From the NCBI RefSeq assembly GCF_052324685.1, contig NC_135214.1, positions 1,345,001-1,409,000 of the forward strand: a DNA stretch of 64,000 bases, read 5' to 3'. Below are positions 39,901-53,400 of the stretch, one piece after another. This DNA is from Brachyhypopomus gauderio (Eukaryota; Chordata; Actinopteri; Gymnotiformes; Hypopomidae). The number at the start of each line of letters is the position of its first letter. The first letter of the stretch is position 1. Below the pieces are notes generated by a model. That model worked only from the letters and a program-made list of their open reading frames with translations, searched no databases and was not told where the DNA came from. Made by a program: the position numbers and the translations under genes.

Positions 39901-42900
39901 GAGAAATTAACATGGGAGCTAATGGAGCAGTTTTCTGTGCCTAGTGCCAAACAAATGCTCATAACTCTAAAACGAATCGATCAAATGATTAGATATCCCG
40001 GCGTGCCAGAAAGGACAAGTTTCTCTCCCATTTAAAATTTAAATGGAGCTTCTAGGTGAAGGTGTAAGGATTGTACAGCAGTTTATCCAGGAGAGTTTTG
40101 ATAATTTTTCATGCCTGCACACCCTCTAGTCACACGGTAACTCGCAGTTGTAATTTGAAACCTCCATTCATTTCAATGGGGGGCTTAAACATTTTAAAAC
40201 TTAAATTCATTCAAATCTATACATCCTATCGACTCAAAAATTACATAGCGGCTGTTTTATTTGACAAGCAAACTTACCATGTTGTTGTTGATTGCTAGCT
40301 TCCTGAATTAATTCACTGATGAGTCCAAGCATTATCAGCCACTTCGGCTTCAACCAGTCGGCCACTGGCCCAGCGAATGCTCGAGGCCATAGTCTCCAAT
40401 CGGTTTCAGTCACATAAAACGTGATATAAATTCACTGTCGTAACATGACCCGTGTTCTCTACTTTCTACTACAAATATGTTGATGAACTCGGTCCAGAAT
40501 GAAATACAATTCACTTTAAAATATCACGAAGCCACAACTACATTTATGTGAAGAAACCAGAGTATATCAAATAACTTTTGTACACTGTACTAATTGATAG
40601 CATACCTAGTTATAACAGGTTGTACATTATCAAGTTGCTGATCATCCGACGATAAAACTCGTGTACATTCTAAAAATGTTCTACGGCAGTCGTTCAAAAA
40701 ATTCCTGGAAGCCATCGCGTTCTCTACTCGACCAAATTACCTGCGCAAATAAACCCACATGGACTATTCCAAACACACCTTCACCGCCTCATCTAAGTCA
40801 CGTGATAGATACGTAGCCCCAGAACCAGCCCACGTAAGGCCCATGTGACCACAACGTAAAGCCCATGTAACCACAACGTAGAGGCCATGTCACCGCAACG
40901 TAGAGCCCATGTGACTAAAACGTAAGCCCTACGTCAACAAGGGGTGGGTATATTGGCGGCCACCAATAGTATGGAAGTCTAAACATCTAAACGTCTTAAG
41001 ACGTCCAAAAGTTACGTGTTAACACGGCACATTTTGTCGTGTTAAGACGTTAAAACGTCTTAAGACGTCAAAAAGTAACGTCTTAACACGGCATTTTTGT
41101 ACGTCTTAAGACGTCCAAATTTGACGTGTTAACACGGACGTCATTCTAGACGTTTTGAGCCAAATGGCGTTCCATATTTCACGGCTGCGTATCAGCTGCG
41201 TATCCATGCTGAACAAGCTGAGCGAATGTAAACAAAAAAAAAGACGTGCGCAGACTCACTATGTGACGTCAGCGTTTTCCTAAACATGCGTTTTCCCCGT
41301 CCACACGAATACGCCGAGACCGGAGTTTTCAAAAGTCTCCACCTTGGAAGGCGTTTTCAAGTTTTCAAAAACCTCCGTTTTCGGTGACCGAAAACGCCGT
41401 TTTCGTGTGGACGGGAGGCTAAAAACCTCCGTTTTTAGAAACCTCCGGCGTCGTGTGGACGTAGATATTTTTGAAAACGAAGACAAAAACCTCCGTTTTT
41501 AAAAATCTCCGGCGTCGTGTGGACGTAGATATTTTTGAAAACGCTGATCGTGTGGACGGAGATATTTTTGAAAACGGAGACAAAAACCTCCGTTTTTAAA
41601 AACCTCTGGCGTCGTGTAGACGGGGCCTAAAACGGAGACAAAAACCTCCGTTTTTAAAAACCTCCGGCGTCGTGTGGACGGGGCCTAAGTATTGTGTGCA
41701 TAACTGAACATAATTATTAGGGTTCACACACATAGTGTGGGAACCCTATGTAATTGTTAGGATTTTTCTTTCTTCTTATTAGGGTTCACACACGTAGTGT
41801 GGGAAACCTATTGTTATTGTTAGGTTTTTTCTTCTTTTCTTATTAGGGTTCACACACATAGTGTGGGAACCCTATTGTAATTGCTCGAGTTTTTCTTCTT
41901 CTTATTATTATTTTTCAGGCTGTAAAACGCATACTGCAGCCTAGACCGTAAGGCCCAGAAACACCAAACTTGTCAGACAGGTGCACCAGAGGTGCAATGA
42001 GGGAAACCCAGACAATGACCCACATTGGCCTGATGGTGGCGCTATAGCGCAGCATTTTGCGTTTTGGTCCATATCTCCTACACCGTAGGTCATAGAAACG
42101 AAATTCCACTTCTGATGGATTCCTTGGCTCAAACCAAACAAAAAAGCCTCTAGGACCCTTTAGCTCCGCCCACTTAGATTTTGAGTTAATTTGCATAATG
42201 TGCAAAATCACACACATCTTTGAGCGCGAACTAGTCCCTGGATTTTTCACATACATGCACATATGTGGTATCAAAACGTTCAGAAGAGTCTGAACTTTAA
42301 AATGTATCCAACAAAAATGCTAATTTCTTCACTACCTAGTCAGTATAAGCCAATCAAATGAGGGGGCGTAAATTCAATAGTAAATTTTGCACATATGAAG
42401 CTCTAACTTAAGAAAACTTGCATGTAATGAGATGGCACTTCACAGACAGCTTCCCTGTGAGGGTCTGGGGCAGCTCGCAGAGGTTGCCATACCTCACCTG
42501 CTAGGGGGCGCTATAACATGCAAAAATTTGCCCCATGCACTCAGATTGGCTGATCCACATGAAACTTGGCAGACATCATCTATGGGCCTCTGGGAACCAG
42601 GTCCTAAAGCAGACATGCCATACTTCCAAAATGGCTGACGTAATCGGCCAATCAGTGATCGGCACGCGTTTGACAGGCTTACCATTGGTCGATTTGCACG
42701 AAACATCTTGGGTGTGGACAAGTGCACACCCCCTATGACATAATCCAGCCGGGTGTCGATTGGCCACTGGGGGGCGCTATTGCAAAAAAAGCAAGTATAT
42801 CCCCTACATAATTCCACTTGGGAACATGCATTTGGACTCTTTTGATTCCTTGCAGTAATGCGAACAACTTTCCCATTACATGTCCTATTAAAAAATGCAC

Positions 42901-45900
42901 AGTTTATTTACAGTTAATAATAGTTTGAAATCATCACTTTTCATACTGCTCCTAGGATTTTCATACTATCATGTCAAGCAAAGTCTTATAATACTCTACA
43001 GAGTGTGAAATCAAAAAACAATCCAAAGATTTTGGATTTGAGGACACTTATACCTGCTACATATTTTTTTAATGGACAGCATCGATACATACAATATTCA
43101 TATTCTTAAAGCTCTTTCATATCTTATCCAATTCTGACCAAAATGCACAAGCCCATTCAGAATCCCATCCTGAACAAATTTGTCAAGTTTCATCTAAATC
43201 GGTTATCGTATGGCTCTACAGTGCAGTATTATATACAATGCATAAAAATGCATGTAAAGTCCCTCTGTCACCTTCTCCTTCTCACACGCACGCAAGCTGA
43301 AACTCACACACTCAGTCTCTCTCACACTCTCACCCACATTCCCCCTCCCATCTCTGTGCCCTAAGTAAACATTGCTCTGGCTACCTAGATCTCTCTGTGT
43401 CTATTAACCAGGCACACACACATACAGGCGCAAGCAGGCCTTCCTATAGCATTCACAATGACACTTCCCTAGCCATACCCACCCATATCTCAGTGACTAA
43501 CACATGCTTATACAAACTGATATTTGGCTTCTTTTTTGTCTCTCTCTCACACAAACACACAGACACACACACCTTTATACCTATATGTATGTATAGTTTC
43601 TATGTATACTTATGTATGTATGTATTAGTATATGTTGTCATAGTTTGAGTACATACACTACCACACACACACACACACTTCTACCTAAATGTATGTAAAG
43701 TTTGTATGCATATCTATAGTATATGTATAGTATATGTCAGTCATGCCAGTGATGTCAGTTACATTAGTCATGTCAGTCATGCCAGTCATGTAAGTCATGT
43801 CATGCCAATCATTTCAGTCCAGTCATATCAGTCCAGTCATATCAGTCATGTCAGTCAAATCATCAAATCATTACAGTCATGCCAGTTATGTCAGTCATGC
43901 CAGTCATGTCAGTCATGTAATGCCAGGCTTTGCAGACTACATTCATACTTTGAATACACGGGCAGTCATGTTAGGCGTGCTAGGTGTACGAGGAGTGAAA
44001 TAACAAAACATAGTCTCTGGCTCCCTCAATCTCTCTCTGTCAGTAATATACAGGCCCAATCATGTATAGACAAGTGCAGGCCTTCCCATACTGTTCACAT
44101 AGATGCAGCCCTAGCCAGATGTGCTATTTCTGTGTCTCCCTTTCTGACACACGCAGATGTCATCACACTCTATCTGTAGAGCACACACTGGCCAAACCCA
44201 AACAGCTTCTTTTCACTTTTAGGTCTAAAGGACCTTTTGGGCTTCCTTTTGCCTATTGAGGCCAAAATGCCTATTGGTGTGTGAACCCGCCAATCGCCGC
44301 TTGCGGCTATATTTAGGGGTCCAAGCACCAGCGGTGCTGGAACCCTATTGTAATTGTTCTGATTATTATTAGGGTTCACACACGTAGTGTGGGAAACCTA
44401 TTGTTATTGTTAGGATTTTTCTTCTTTCTTTCTTTCTTATTATTATTATTTTTCTCCGCATAAAACGCATACTGCAGCCTAGACCGTAAGGCCCAGGGAG
44501 ACCAAACTTGGCAGACTGGTGTAGTCTGTTTGCGGGACCGTGCTTAAGTACAGACACCCAAATTGGCCTGATGGTGGCGCTATAGCGCAGCATTTTGCGT
44601 TTGGGTTCATATCTCCCACCCCGTAGGTCCTAGAAACAAAATTCCACTTCAGGTGCATTCCTTGGCTCCAGACAAACAAAAAAGCCTCAAGAACCATTAA
44701 GCTCCGCCTACTTAGATTTTTTGCTAATTTGCATAATATGCAAAACCTACTTTTTCCTACTACTCCTTGGTTTTTCATCGGATCACCACAACCTTGGTGT
44801 CAAAATATTCAGGAGAATCTCATTATCAATGTTGCTTAAAAACATTTTGAGATTTGCATATAGTCTGGCTGTCACATGTCAATCAATAGCTCCGAGGCGT
44901 GGCCAAATTTACTTAAACAGCCATATCTCAGCAACGCTTTGACCGATCTTCATAAAATTTTAACAGTTGTTAGGGCACATGACTCCGAGGTCACAGGTCA
45001 AAGCTGGCCACGATTGTCCAATAGGGGGCGCTATAACATGGGAAAAACTGTTTCTCAGAAACCATTAGTCACATCAAGCCAAAACTTTACAGGCATCATC
45101 AGGGGCCCAAGTGATATCAAGACACACAATGATGACATCATCACTCAAAAAACATGGCTGCCATGAGCCAATAATTTTTTTTTTTAATTAATTGGCCATT
45201 TGACAGACTTACCATTGGCCAAACAACATGAAACCTCACCAGTGTGCATATCTCAGGACTATGTGTCTTGCTGTGCAGTTTTGAAACATTTGGCCACTAG
45301 GTGGCGCTATTTGTGAAAATCATGCATAACTCCTCCAAATTTTCACTTAGGAACATGCAACTTGTTTATTTTTATTCCTTGCAGTAGACCTGACAACTTT
45401 GCAATTACAAGTCCTATTAAAAAATGCATACTTTTGTCACATTCATCAATTGTTTGAAAATAGCTATTTACAAACTAGTCATAGGAATTTGATCCAATTA
45501 TGGAAAAATTGCTATAAGCATAATCAGTAGACTCTGTAGGTAAAAAGTGATTAAAAGAATTTTGGATTTTTATTTTTCTGATTGGTACATTTACCCATTA
45601 TATCATTGTGGCCATGCCATTTATGACCTATATTGCTATAACTCATAAACCATGTATGCAATCAACTCCCAATTTGAATGGCTTTTATATCCTGAAGTCC
45701 TTGTGAGGTATGCCAAGTTTGGTTCAAATTGGCCTGTCGGGGGCGCTACAGTACCCAAAAACCTAAGAAAACATAAAAACTCATGCTGCAATCTTGTTAT
45801 GCAGAATACAGACAATTAATTGGTCTTGTATGATCCAGATCAATAAGTTCTATAACATTGCAATTACATCTTATAACAAAAAGTGCACTGCCTGACCGGA

Positions 45901-48489
45901 AATGAACCTTTTAATTCACCAAAATGTCATTGCATTACTGAGATTAATGAGATATCAGTATGGTAGTACTCCATCTAGTGGCCAAACACCGAAACTGACT
46001 GAAAACTATTGCTCACATGAAATACCACACAAACACACACAAAGCTGATCTCAGCATGTGATTTAGTTCTGTGATCTGACTCAATTTCCCAATACACATT
46101 ATTTTGATCCTTTTGGGCCTTTAGTGCCCCAATTGAACCTTTTTTTGCACATTAATTTATTTGTGCATTTTTTTCCACTCAAACAGCTTCTTTTCACATT
46201 TAGGGTCTAAAGGACCTTTTGGGCTTCTGCCTATTGAGGCCAAGAGGCCTATTCGTGTGTGAACCCGCCAATTGCCGCTTGCGGCTATATTTAGGGTTCA
46301 CACACGTAGTGTGGGAAACCTATTGTAATTGTCGGGTTTTTTCTTTCTTATTAGGGTTCACACACGTAGTGTGGGAAACCTATTGTAATTGTCGGGTTTT
46401 TAGGGTTCACACACGTAGTGTGGGAAACCTATTGTAATTGCTGAGATTTTTCTTATTAGGGTTCACACACATAGTGTGGGAAACCTATTGTTATTGCTCG
46501 GATTTTTCTTTCTTATTATTAGGGTTCACACACACAGTGTGGGAAACCTATTGTTATTGTCGGGTTTTTTCTTTCTTTCTTTCTTATTATTATTATTTTT
46601 CTACTGATAAAACGCATACTGCAGCCTAGACCGTAAGGCCCAGGGAGACCAAACTTGGCAGGATGGTGTAGTCTCTTTGCGAGACCGTGCTAAAGCACAG
46701 AGACCCACATTGGCCTGATGGTGGCGCTATAGCGCACCATTTTGCGTTTTGGTCCATATCTCCCAAACCGTAGGGCCTAGAAACAAAATTCCACTTCTGA
46801 TGGATTCCTTGGCTCAAGCCAAACAAAAAAGCCTCAAGAACCATTAAGCTCCGCCTACTTAGATTTTTTGCTAATTTGCATAATATGCAAAACCTACTTT
46901 TTTATACTAGTCCCTGGTTTTTTATCGGATCACCACAACCTTGGTGTCAAAATATTCAGGAGAATCTCATTATCAAAGTTGCTTAAAAACATTTTGAGAT
47001 TTGCATATAGTCTGGCTGTCACATGTCAATCAATAGCTCCAAGGCGTGGCCAAATTTACTTAAACAGCCATATCTCAGCAACGCTTTGACCGATCTTCAT
47101 AAAATTTTAACAGTTGTTAGGGCACATGACTCTGAGTTCACAGGTCAAAGCTGGCCACGATTGTCCAATAGGGGGCGCTATAACATGGGAAAAACTGTTT
47201 CTCAGAAACCATTAGTCACATCAAGCCAAAACTTTACAGGCATCATCAGGGGCCCAAGTGATATCAAGACACACAATGATGACATCATCACTCAAAAAAC
47301 ATGGCCGCCATGAGCCAATTAATTTTTATTTGAATTAATTGGCCATTTGACAGACTTACCATTGGCCAAACAACATGAATCCTCACCACTGTGCATATCC
47401 CAGGACTATGTGTCATGCTGTGCAGTTTTAAAACATTTGGCCACTAGGTGGCGCTATTTGTGAAAATCATGCATAACTCCTCCAAATTTTCACTTAGGAA
47501 CATGCAACTTGTTTCTTTTTATTCCTTGCAGTAGACCTGACAACTTTGCAATTACAAGTCCTATTAAAAAATGCATACTTTTGTCACATTCATCTATTGT
47601 TTGAAAATAGCTATTTACAAACTAGTCATAGGAATTTGATCCAATTATGGAAAAATTGCTATGAGCATAATCAGTAGACTCTGTAGGTAAAAACTGATTA
47701 AAAAAATGTTCGATTTTTATTTATCTGATTGGTCCATTTTCCCATTATATCATTGTGGCCATGCCATATATGACCTATATTGCTATAACTCATAAACCAT
47801 GTATGCAATCAAGTCCCAATTTGAAAGGCTTTTTTATCCTGAAGTCCTTGTGAGGTATGCCAAGTTTGGTTCAAATTGGCCTGTCGGGGGCGCTACAGTA
47901 CCCAAAAACCTAAGAAAACATAAAAACACATGCAGCAATCTTGTTATGCAGAATACAGACAAGTAATTGGTCTTGTATGATCCAGATCAATAAGTTCTAT
48001 AACATTGCAATTGCATCTTATAACAAAAAGTGCACTGCCTGACCAGAAATGAACCTTTTAATTCACCAAAATGTCATATTGCATTACTGAGATTAATGAG
48101 ATATCAGTATGGTAGTACTTGGGCTCCATCTAGTGGCCAAACATCGGAACGGACTGAAAACTATTTCTCACATGAAATACCACACAAACACACACACAAA
48201 GCTGATCTCAGCATGTGATTTAGTTCTGTGATTTGAATCATTTTGCCAATACAAATTATTTTGATCCTTTTGGGCCTTTAGTGCCCCAATTGAACATTTT
48301 TTTGCACATTGATTTATTTGTGCATTTTTTCCACTCAAACAGCTTCTTTTGGGTCTAAAGAACCTATTGGGTCTATTGCCTATTGAAGCCAAGTGGCCTA
48401 TTCGTGTGTGAACCCGCCAATTGCCGCTTGCGGCTATATTTAGGGGTCCAAGCACCACCGGTGCTGGAACCCTATTGTTTTTGTTCCGA

Positions 48490-48539
<50 letters not shown>

Positions 48540-50459
48540 TTTTTTCTGCCTTAAAACGCATCGTGCAGCCTAAACCGTAAGACCTACAGACTTCTCCTTT
48601 GGCCAACTTGTAGTACTCCTCTCCGCTACTCAGGCGCAACACGCCAGCCCGATACGACCCTAGGTGGCGCTATAGCGCACACAAACGCATGAAAAAGTTT
48701 ACACAGGTGTTTCTCCTACACCGTATGTCCTAGAGACAAAATGTAAACTGCATATGATCAGGCATGAGCTCATCTAAATAAAGTTCCATTGAAGCCATAT
48801 GCTCCGCCCCTTACATGTCGAGCTAATTTGCATAATATGCAAATTTGCACAAATTTTTGAGCGCGTACTAGTCCCTGGATTTTTCACATACATGCACATA
48901 TGTGGTATCCAGGCGCTCACAAGAGTCTGAACTTTAATTGTTATGGAGCCAAAGTGCACATTTCTGCACATGGGCGTGGCCACATGCATCACAAGTCAAG
49001 CGTAGAAAATTCCTTCGCCAAAAATCCACATATTCTGCTGTATCTCAGGCATACTTTCATGTATTCACTCCAAATTTCACACACATGTACCTATTGGGTG
49101 TCTAGACCGGCACATACATTTTGGAAGACATGCACACCTAGGTGGCGCTATAACGGCCAAAAAACTCTCCTGCCCACACCGATTGGCCAAATAACTCCAA
49201 ACTTGGTACGCATCATCTATATGCACCTATGACACAGGTCCTTGACCTGCACCATCATATGTCCAATATGGCCGCCGCTATCGACCAATCAGCTTTCAGT
49301 ACACCTTTCACAAGCTTTTCATATGCCAATTTTTTTTCTGCCTTAAAACGCGTTGTGCAGCCTAAACCGTAAGACCTACAGACTTCTCCTTTGGCCAACT
49401 TGTAGTACTCCTCTCTGCTACTCAGGTGCAACACGCCAGCACGATCCGCCCATAGGTGGCGCTACAGCGCACACAAACGCATGAAAAAGTTTACACAGGT
49501 GTTTCTCCTACACCGTATGTCCTAGAGATAAAATTCAAACTGCATCTGATCAGGCATGAGCTCATCTAAAAAAAGTTCCATTGAAGCCATATGCTCCGCC
49601 CCTTACATGTCGAGCTAATTTGCATAATATGCAAATTTGCACACATTTTTGAGCGCGTACTAGTCCCTGGATTTTTCACATACATGCACATATGTGGTAT
49701 CCAGGCGCTCACAAGAGTCTGAACTTTAATTGTTATGGAGCCAAAGTGCACATTTCTGCACATGGGCGTGGCCACATGCATCACAAGTCAAGCGTAGAAA
49801 ATTCCTTCGCCAAAAATCCACATATTCTGCTGTATCTCAGGCATACTTTCATGTATTCACTCCAAATTTCACACACATGTACCTATTGGGTGTCTAGACC
49901 GGCACATACATTTTGGCAGACATGCACACCTAGGTGGCGCTATAACGGCCAAAAAACTCTCCTGCCCACACCGATTGGCCAAATAACTCCAAACTTGGTA
50001 CGCATCATCTATATGCACCTATGACACAGGTCCTTGACCTGCACCATCATATGTCCAATATGGCCGCCACTATCGACCAATCAGCTTTCAGTTCACATTT
50101 CACAAGCTTATCATATGCCAATCAACATGAAACTCACATATTATGTTCATCTACACACCCTCTAAGACATACTCAAGTATGACGGGAATTGCACCACTAG
50201 GTGGCGCTATACTAGAATTTCCTGAATTACCCCTACATCTTTCTTACACATACACACACATGCAATGGCCTACCTATAGGTTTCATATACACATTGCTTC
50301 ACCCATACCTACCCAGTGATTACACACACATGCTTACGCATCTCAGGCGTGCCAGATGGTGCCCATACCCTGTGCTTGGACCCCGTAATTGCCGCTTGCG
50401 GCTATATTTATTAGGGGTCCAAGCACCAGTGGTGCTGGAACCCTATTGTATTTGTTCCG

Positions 50460-50493
<34 letters not shown>

Positions 50494-53400
50494 TTTTTCT
50501 CCGCTAAAACGCGTTGTGCAGCCTAAACCGTAAGACCTACAGACTTCTCCTTTGGCCAACTTGTAGTACTCCTCTCCGCTACTCAGGCGCAACACGCCAG
50601 CCCGATCCGACCATAGGTGGCGCTATAGCGCACACAAACGCATGAAAAAGTTTAAACAGGTGTTTCTCCTAAACCGTATGTCCTAGAGACAAAATGTAAA
50701 CTTCATCTGATCAGGCATGTGCTCATCTAAAAAAAGTTTCATTGAAGCCATATGCTCCGCCCCTTACATGTCGAGCTAATTTGCATAACATGCAAATACG
50801 CACACATTTTTGAGCGCGAACTAGTCCCTGGATTTTTCACATACATGCACATATGTGGTATCCAGGCGCTCACAAGAGTCTGAACTTTGATTCTAGCAGA
50901 GCAAAAGTGCACATTTCTGCTCATGGGCGTGGCCACATGCCTCACAAGTCAAAGGTCAAAAAATCCTTCGCCAAAAATACACATATTCTGCTATATCTCA
51001 GGCATGCTTTCACGTATTCACACCAAATTTCACATACATGCACCTATTGGGTGTCTAGACCTGCACATACATTTTGGCAGACATGCACACCTAGGTGGCG
51101 CTATAACGGCCAAAAAACTCTCCTGCCCACACCGATTGTCCAAATAACTCCAAACTTGGTACGCATCATCTATATGCACCTACGGCACAGGTCCTTGACC
51201 TGCACAATAATATGTCCAATATGGCCGCCGCTATCGACCAATCAGCTTTCAGTCTGCTAAAACGCGTTGTGCAGCCTAAACCGTAAGACCTACAGACTTC
51301 TCCTTTGGCCAACTTGTAGTACTCCTCTCTGCTACTCAGGCGCAACACGCCAGCTCGATCCGCCCATAGGTGGCGCTATAGAGCGCAAAAAATTGTCACG
51401 CCTACACCGTATGTCATAAACAAAAAATTCCAATTGCATCTGATCAGTCATCTTCCATTCTACAAAAAATAAATTTGAAGCCATTAGCTCCGCCCCTTAC
51501 ATTTCGAGCTAATTTGCATAATATGCAAATTTGCACACATTTTTGAGCGCGTACTAGTCCCTGGATTTTTCACATACATGCACATATGTGGTATCAAAAC
51601 GTTCAGAAGAGTCTGAACTTTAAAAGTTATGGAGCCAAAGTGCACATTTCTGCACATGGGCGTAGCCACATGCATCACAAGTCAAGCGTAGAAAATTCCT
51701 TCGCCAAAAATCCACATATTCTGCTGTATCTCAGGCATACTTTCATGTATTCACTCCAAATTTCACACACATGTACCTATTGGGTGTCTAGACCTGCACA
51801 TGCATTTTGGCAGACATGCACACCTAGGTGGCGCTATAACGGCCAAAAAACTCTCCTGCCCACACCGATTGGCCAAATAACTCCAAACTTGGTACGCATC
51901 ATCTATATGCACCTATGACACAGGTCCTTGATCTGCACCATCATATGTCCAATATGGCCGCCGCTATCGACCAATCAGCTTTCAGTACACCTTTCACAAG
52001 CTTTTCATATGCCAATTTTTTTTCTGCCTTAAAACGCGTTGTGCAGCCTAAACCGTAAGACCTACAGACTTCTCCTTTGGCCAACTTGTAGTACTCCTCT
52101 CCGCTACTCAGGCGCAACGCGCCAGCCCGATCCGACCATAGGTGGCGCTATAGCGCACAAAAACGCATGAAAAAGTTTAAACTGGTGTTTCTCCTAAACC
52201 GTATGTCCTAGAGACAAAATGTAAACTTCACCTGATCAGGCATGTGCTCATCTAAAAAAAGTTCCATTGAAGCCATATGCTCCGCCCCTTACATGTCGAG
52301 CTAATTTGCATAATATGCAAATTTGCACAAATTTTTGAGCGCGTACTAGTCCCTGGATTTTTCACATACATGCACATATGTGGTATCCAGGCGCTCACAA
52401 GAGTCTGAACTTTAATTGTTATGGAGCCAAAGTGCACATTTCTGCACATGGGCGTGGCCACATGCATCACAAGTCAAGCGTAGAAAATTCCTTCGCCAAA
52501 AATCCACATATTCTGCTGTATCTCAGGCATACTTTCATGTATTCACTCCAAATTTCACACACATGTACCTATTGGGTGTCTAGACCAGTACATACATTTT
52601 GGCAGACATGCACACCTAGGTGGCGCTATAACGGCCAAAAAACTCTCCTGCCCACACCGATTGGCCAAATAACTCCAAACTTGGTACGCATCATCTATAT
52701 GCACCTATGACACAGGTCCTTGACCTGCACCATCATATGTCCAATATGGCCGCCGCTATCGACCAATCAGCTTTCAGTTCACATTTCACAAGCTTATCAT
52801 AAGCCAATCAACATGAAACTCACATATTATGTTCATCTACACACCCTCTAAGACATACTCAAGTATGACGGGAATTGCACCACTAGGTGGCGCTATACTA
52901 GAATTTCCTGAATTACCCCTACATCTTTCTTACACATGCACACACATGCAATGGCCTACCTATAGGTTTCATATACACATTGCTTCACCCATACCTACCC
53001 AGTGATTACACACACATGCTTACGCATCTCAGGCGTGCCAGATGCTGCCCATACCCTGTGCTTGGACCCCGTAATTGCCGCTTGCGGCTATATTTATTAT
53101 TATTATTCTTTTTCTCCGCTAAAACGCGTCGTGCAGCCTAAACCGTAAGTCCTACAGACTTCTCCTTTGGCCAACTTGTAGTACTCCTCTCCGCTACTCA
53201 GGCGCAACACGCCAGCCCGATCCGATCATAGGTGGCGCTATAGCGCACAAAATCGCATGAAAAAGTTTACACAGGTGTTTCTCCTACACCGTATGTCCTA
53301 GAGATAAAATTCAAACTGCATCTGATCAGGCATGAGCTCATCTAAAAAAAGTTCCATTGAAGCTATATGCTCCGCCCCTTACATGTCGAGCTAATTTGCA

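Larger units (their letters stand above)
32449..41176 (-). mobile_element. IS3EU-like DNA transposon with integrase-type transposase
   Basis: An 8.7-kb element with inverted repeats of about 150 bp. The left begins TATCGAACGCCGTTTGGGTC; the right end inverted begins TATGGAACGCCATTTGGCTC. The flanks are an exact 6-bp repeat, TTTCAC (32443-32448 and 41177-41182). The TIRs contain several perfect palindromes, ACGTCTTAAGACGT and CGTGTTAACACG. Minus-strand gene fragments inside encode an rve-type DDE integrase. TAY...RTA ends, a 6-bp duplication and an integrase-like enzyme agree with what I recall of the IS3EU superfamily. LINE fragments have inserted into it. Confidence 0.8.
30219..41685. mobile_element. 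Large inverted-repeat element (GGCCCCGTCCACACGACG termini)
   Basis: Ends GGCCCCGTCCACACGACGCC and the inverted GGCGTCGTGTGGACGGGGCC, flanked by TA (30217-30218, 41686-41687). Each terminal region (about 30219-30600 and 41280-41685) is a tandem of blocks built from GGAGGTTTTTAAAAACGGAG, TTTTGTCTCCGTTTT and CGTCCACACGA. Just inside, 30600-30680 and the inverted 41200-41280 are also homologous (ACGCTGACGTCACATAG, TTCAGCTTGTTCAGCATGGA). The element contains a nested 8.7-kb transposon, so its own length is about 2.7 kb. Superfamily unassigned. Confidence 0.8.

Noticed and set aside
32449-41176. Reading the 8.7-kb element as a retrovirus or LTR retrotransposon because it has an integrase
   Set aside because: It has inverted, not direct, terminal repeats, a 6-bp duplication, and no associated gag, protease or reverse transcriptase; the reverse transcriptase pieces inside are separate LINE insertions.
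42432-42817. Overlapping open frames in array unit 1 and their twins in unit 9
   Set aside because: Both strands are open over the same bases and the frames cross the CTCF-like motifs; they look like chance openness duplicated with the unit.
43706-44179. Open frame rich in [10 protein letters not shown]
   Set aside because: Product of the CAGTCATGY minisatellite; the homologous region in unit 9 has a different length and frame.
46293-46560. Regularly spaced hairpin repeats resembling a CRISPR array
   Set aside because: The spacers are short, similar T-rich stretches, not unique sequences, and the genome is a vertebrate. The repeats are element termini.
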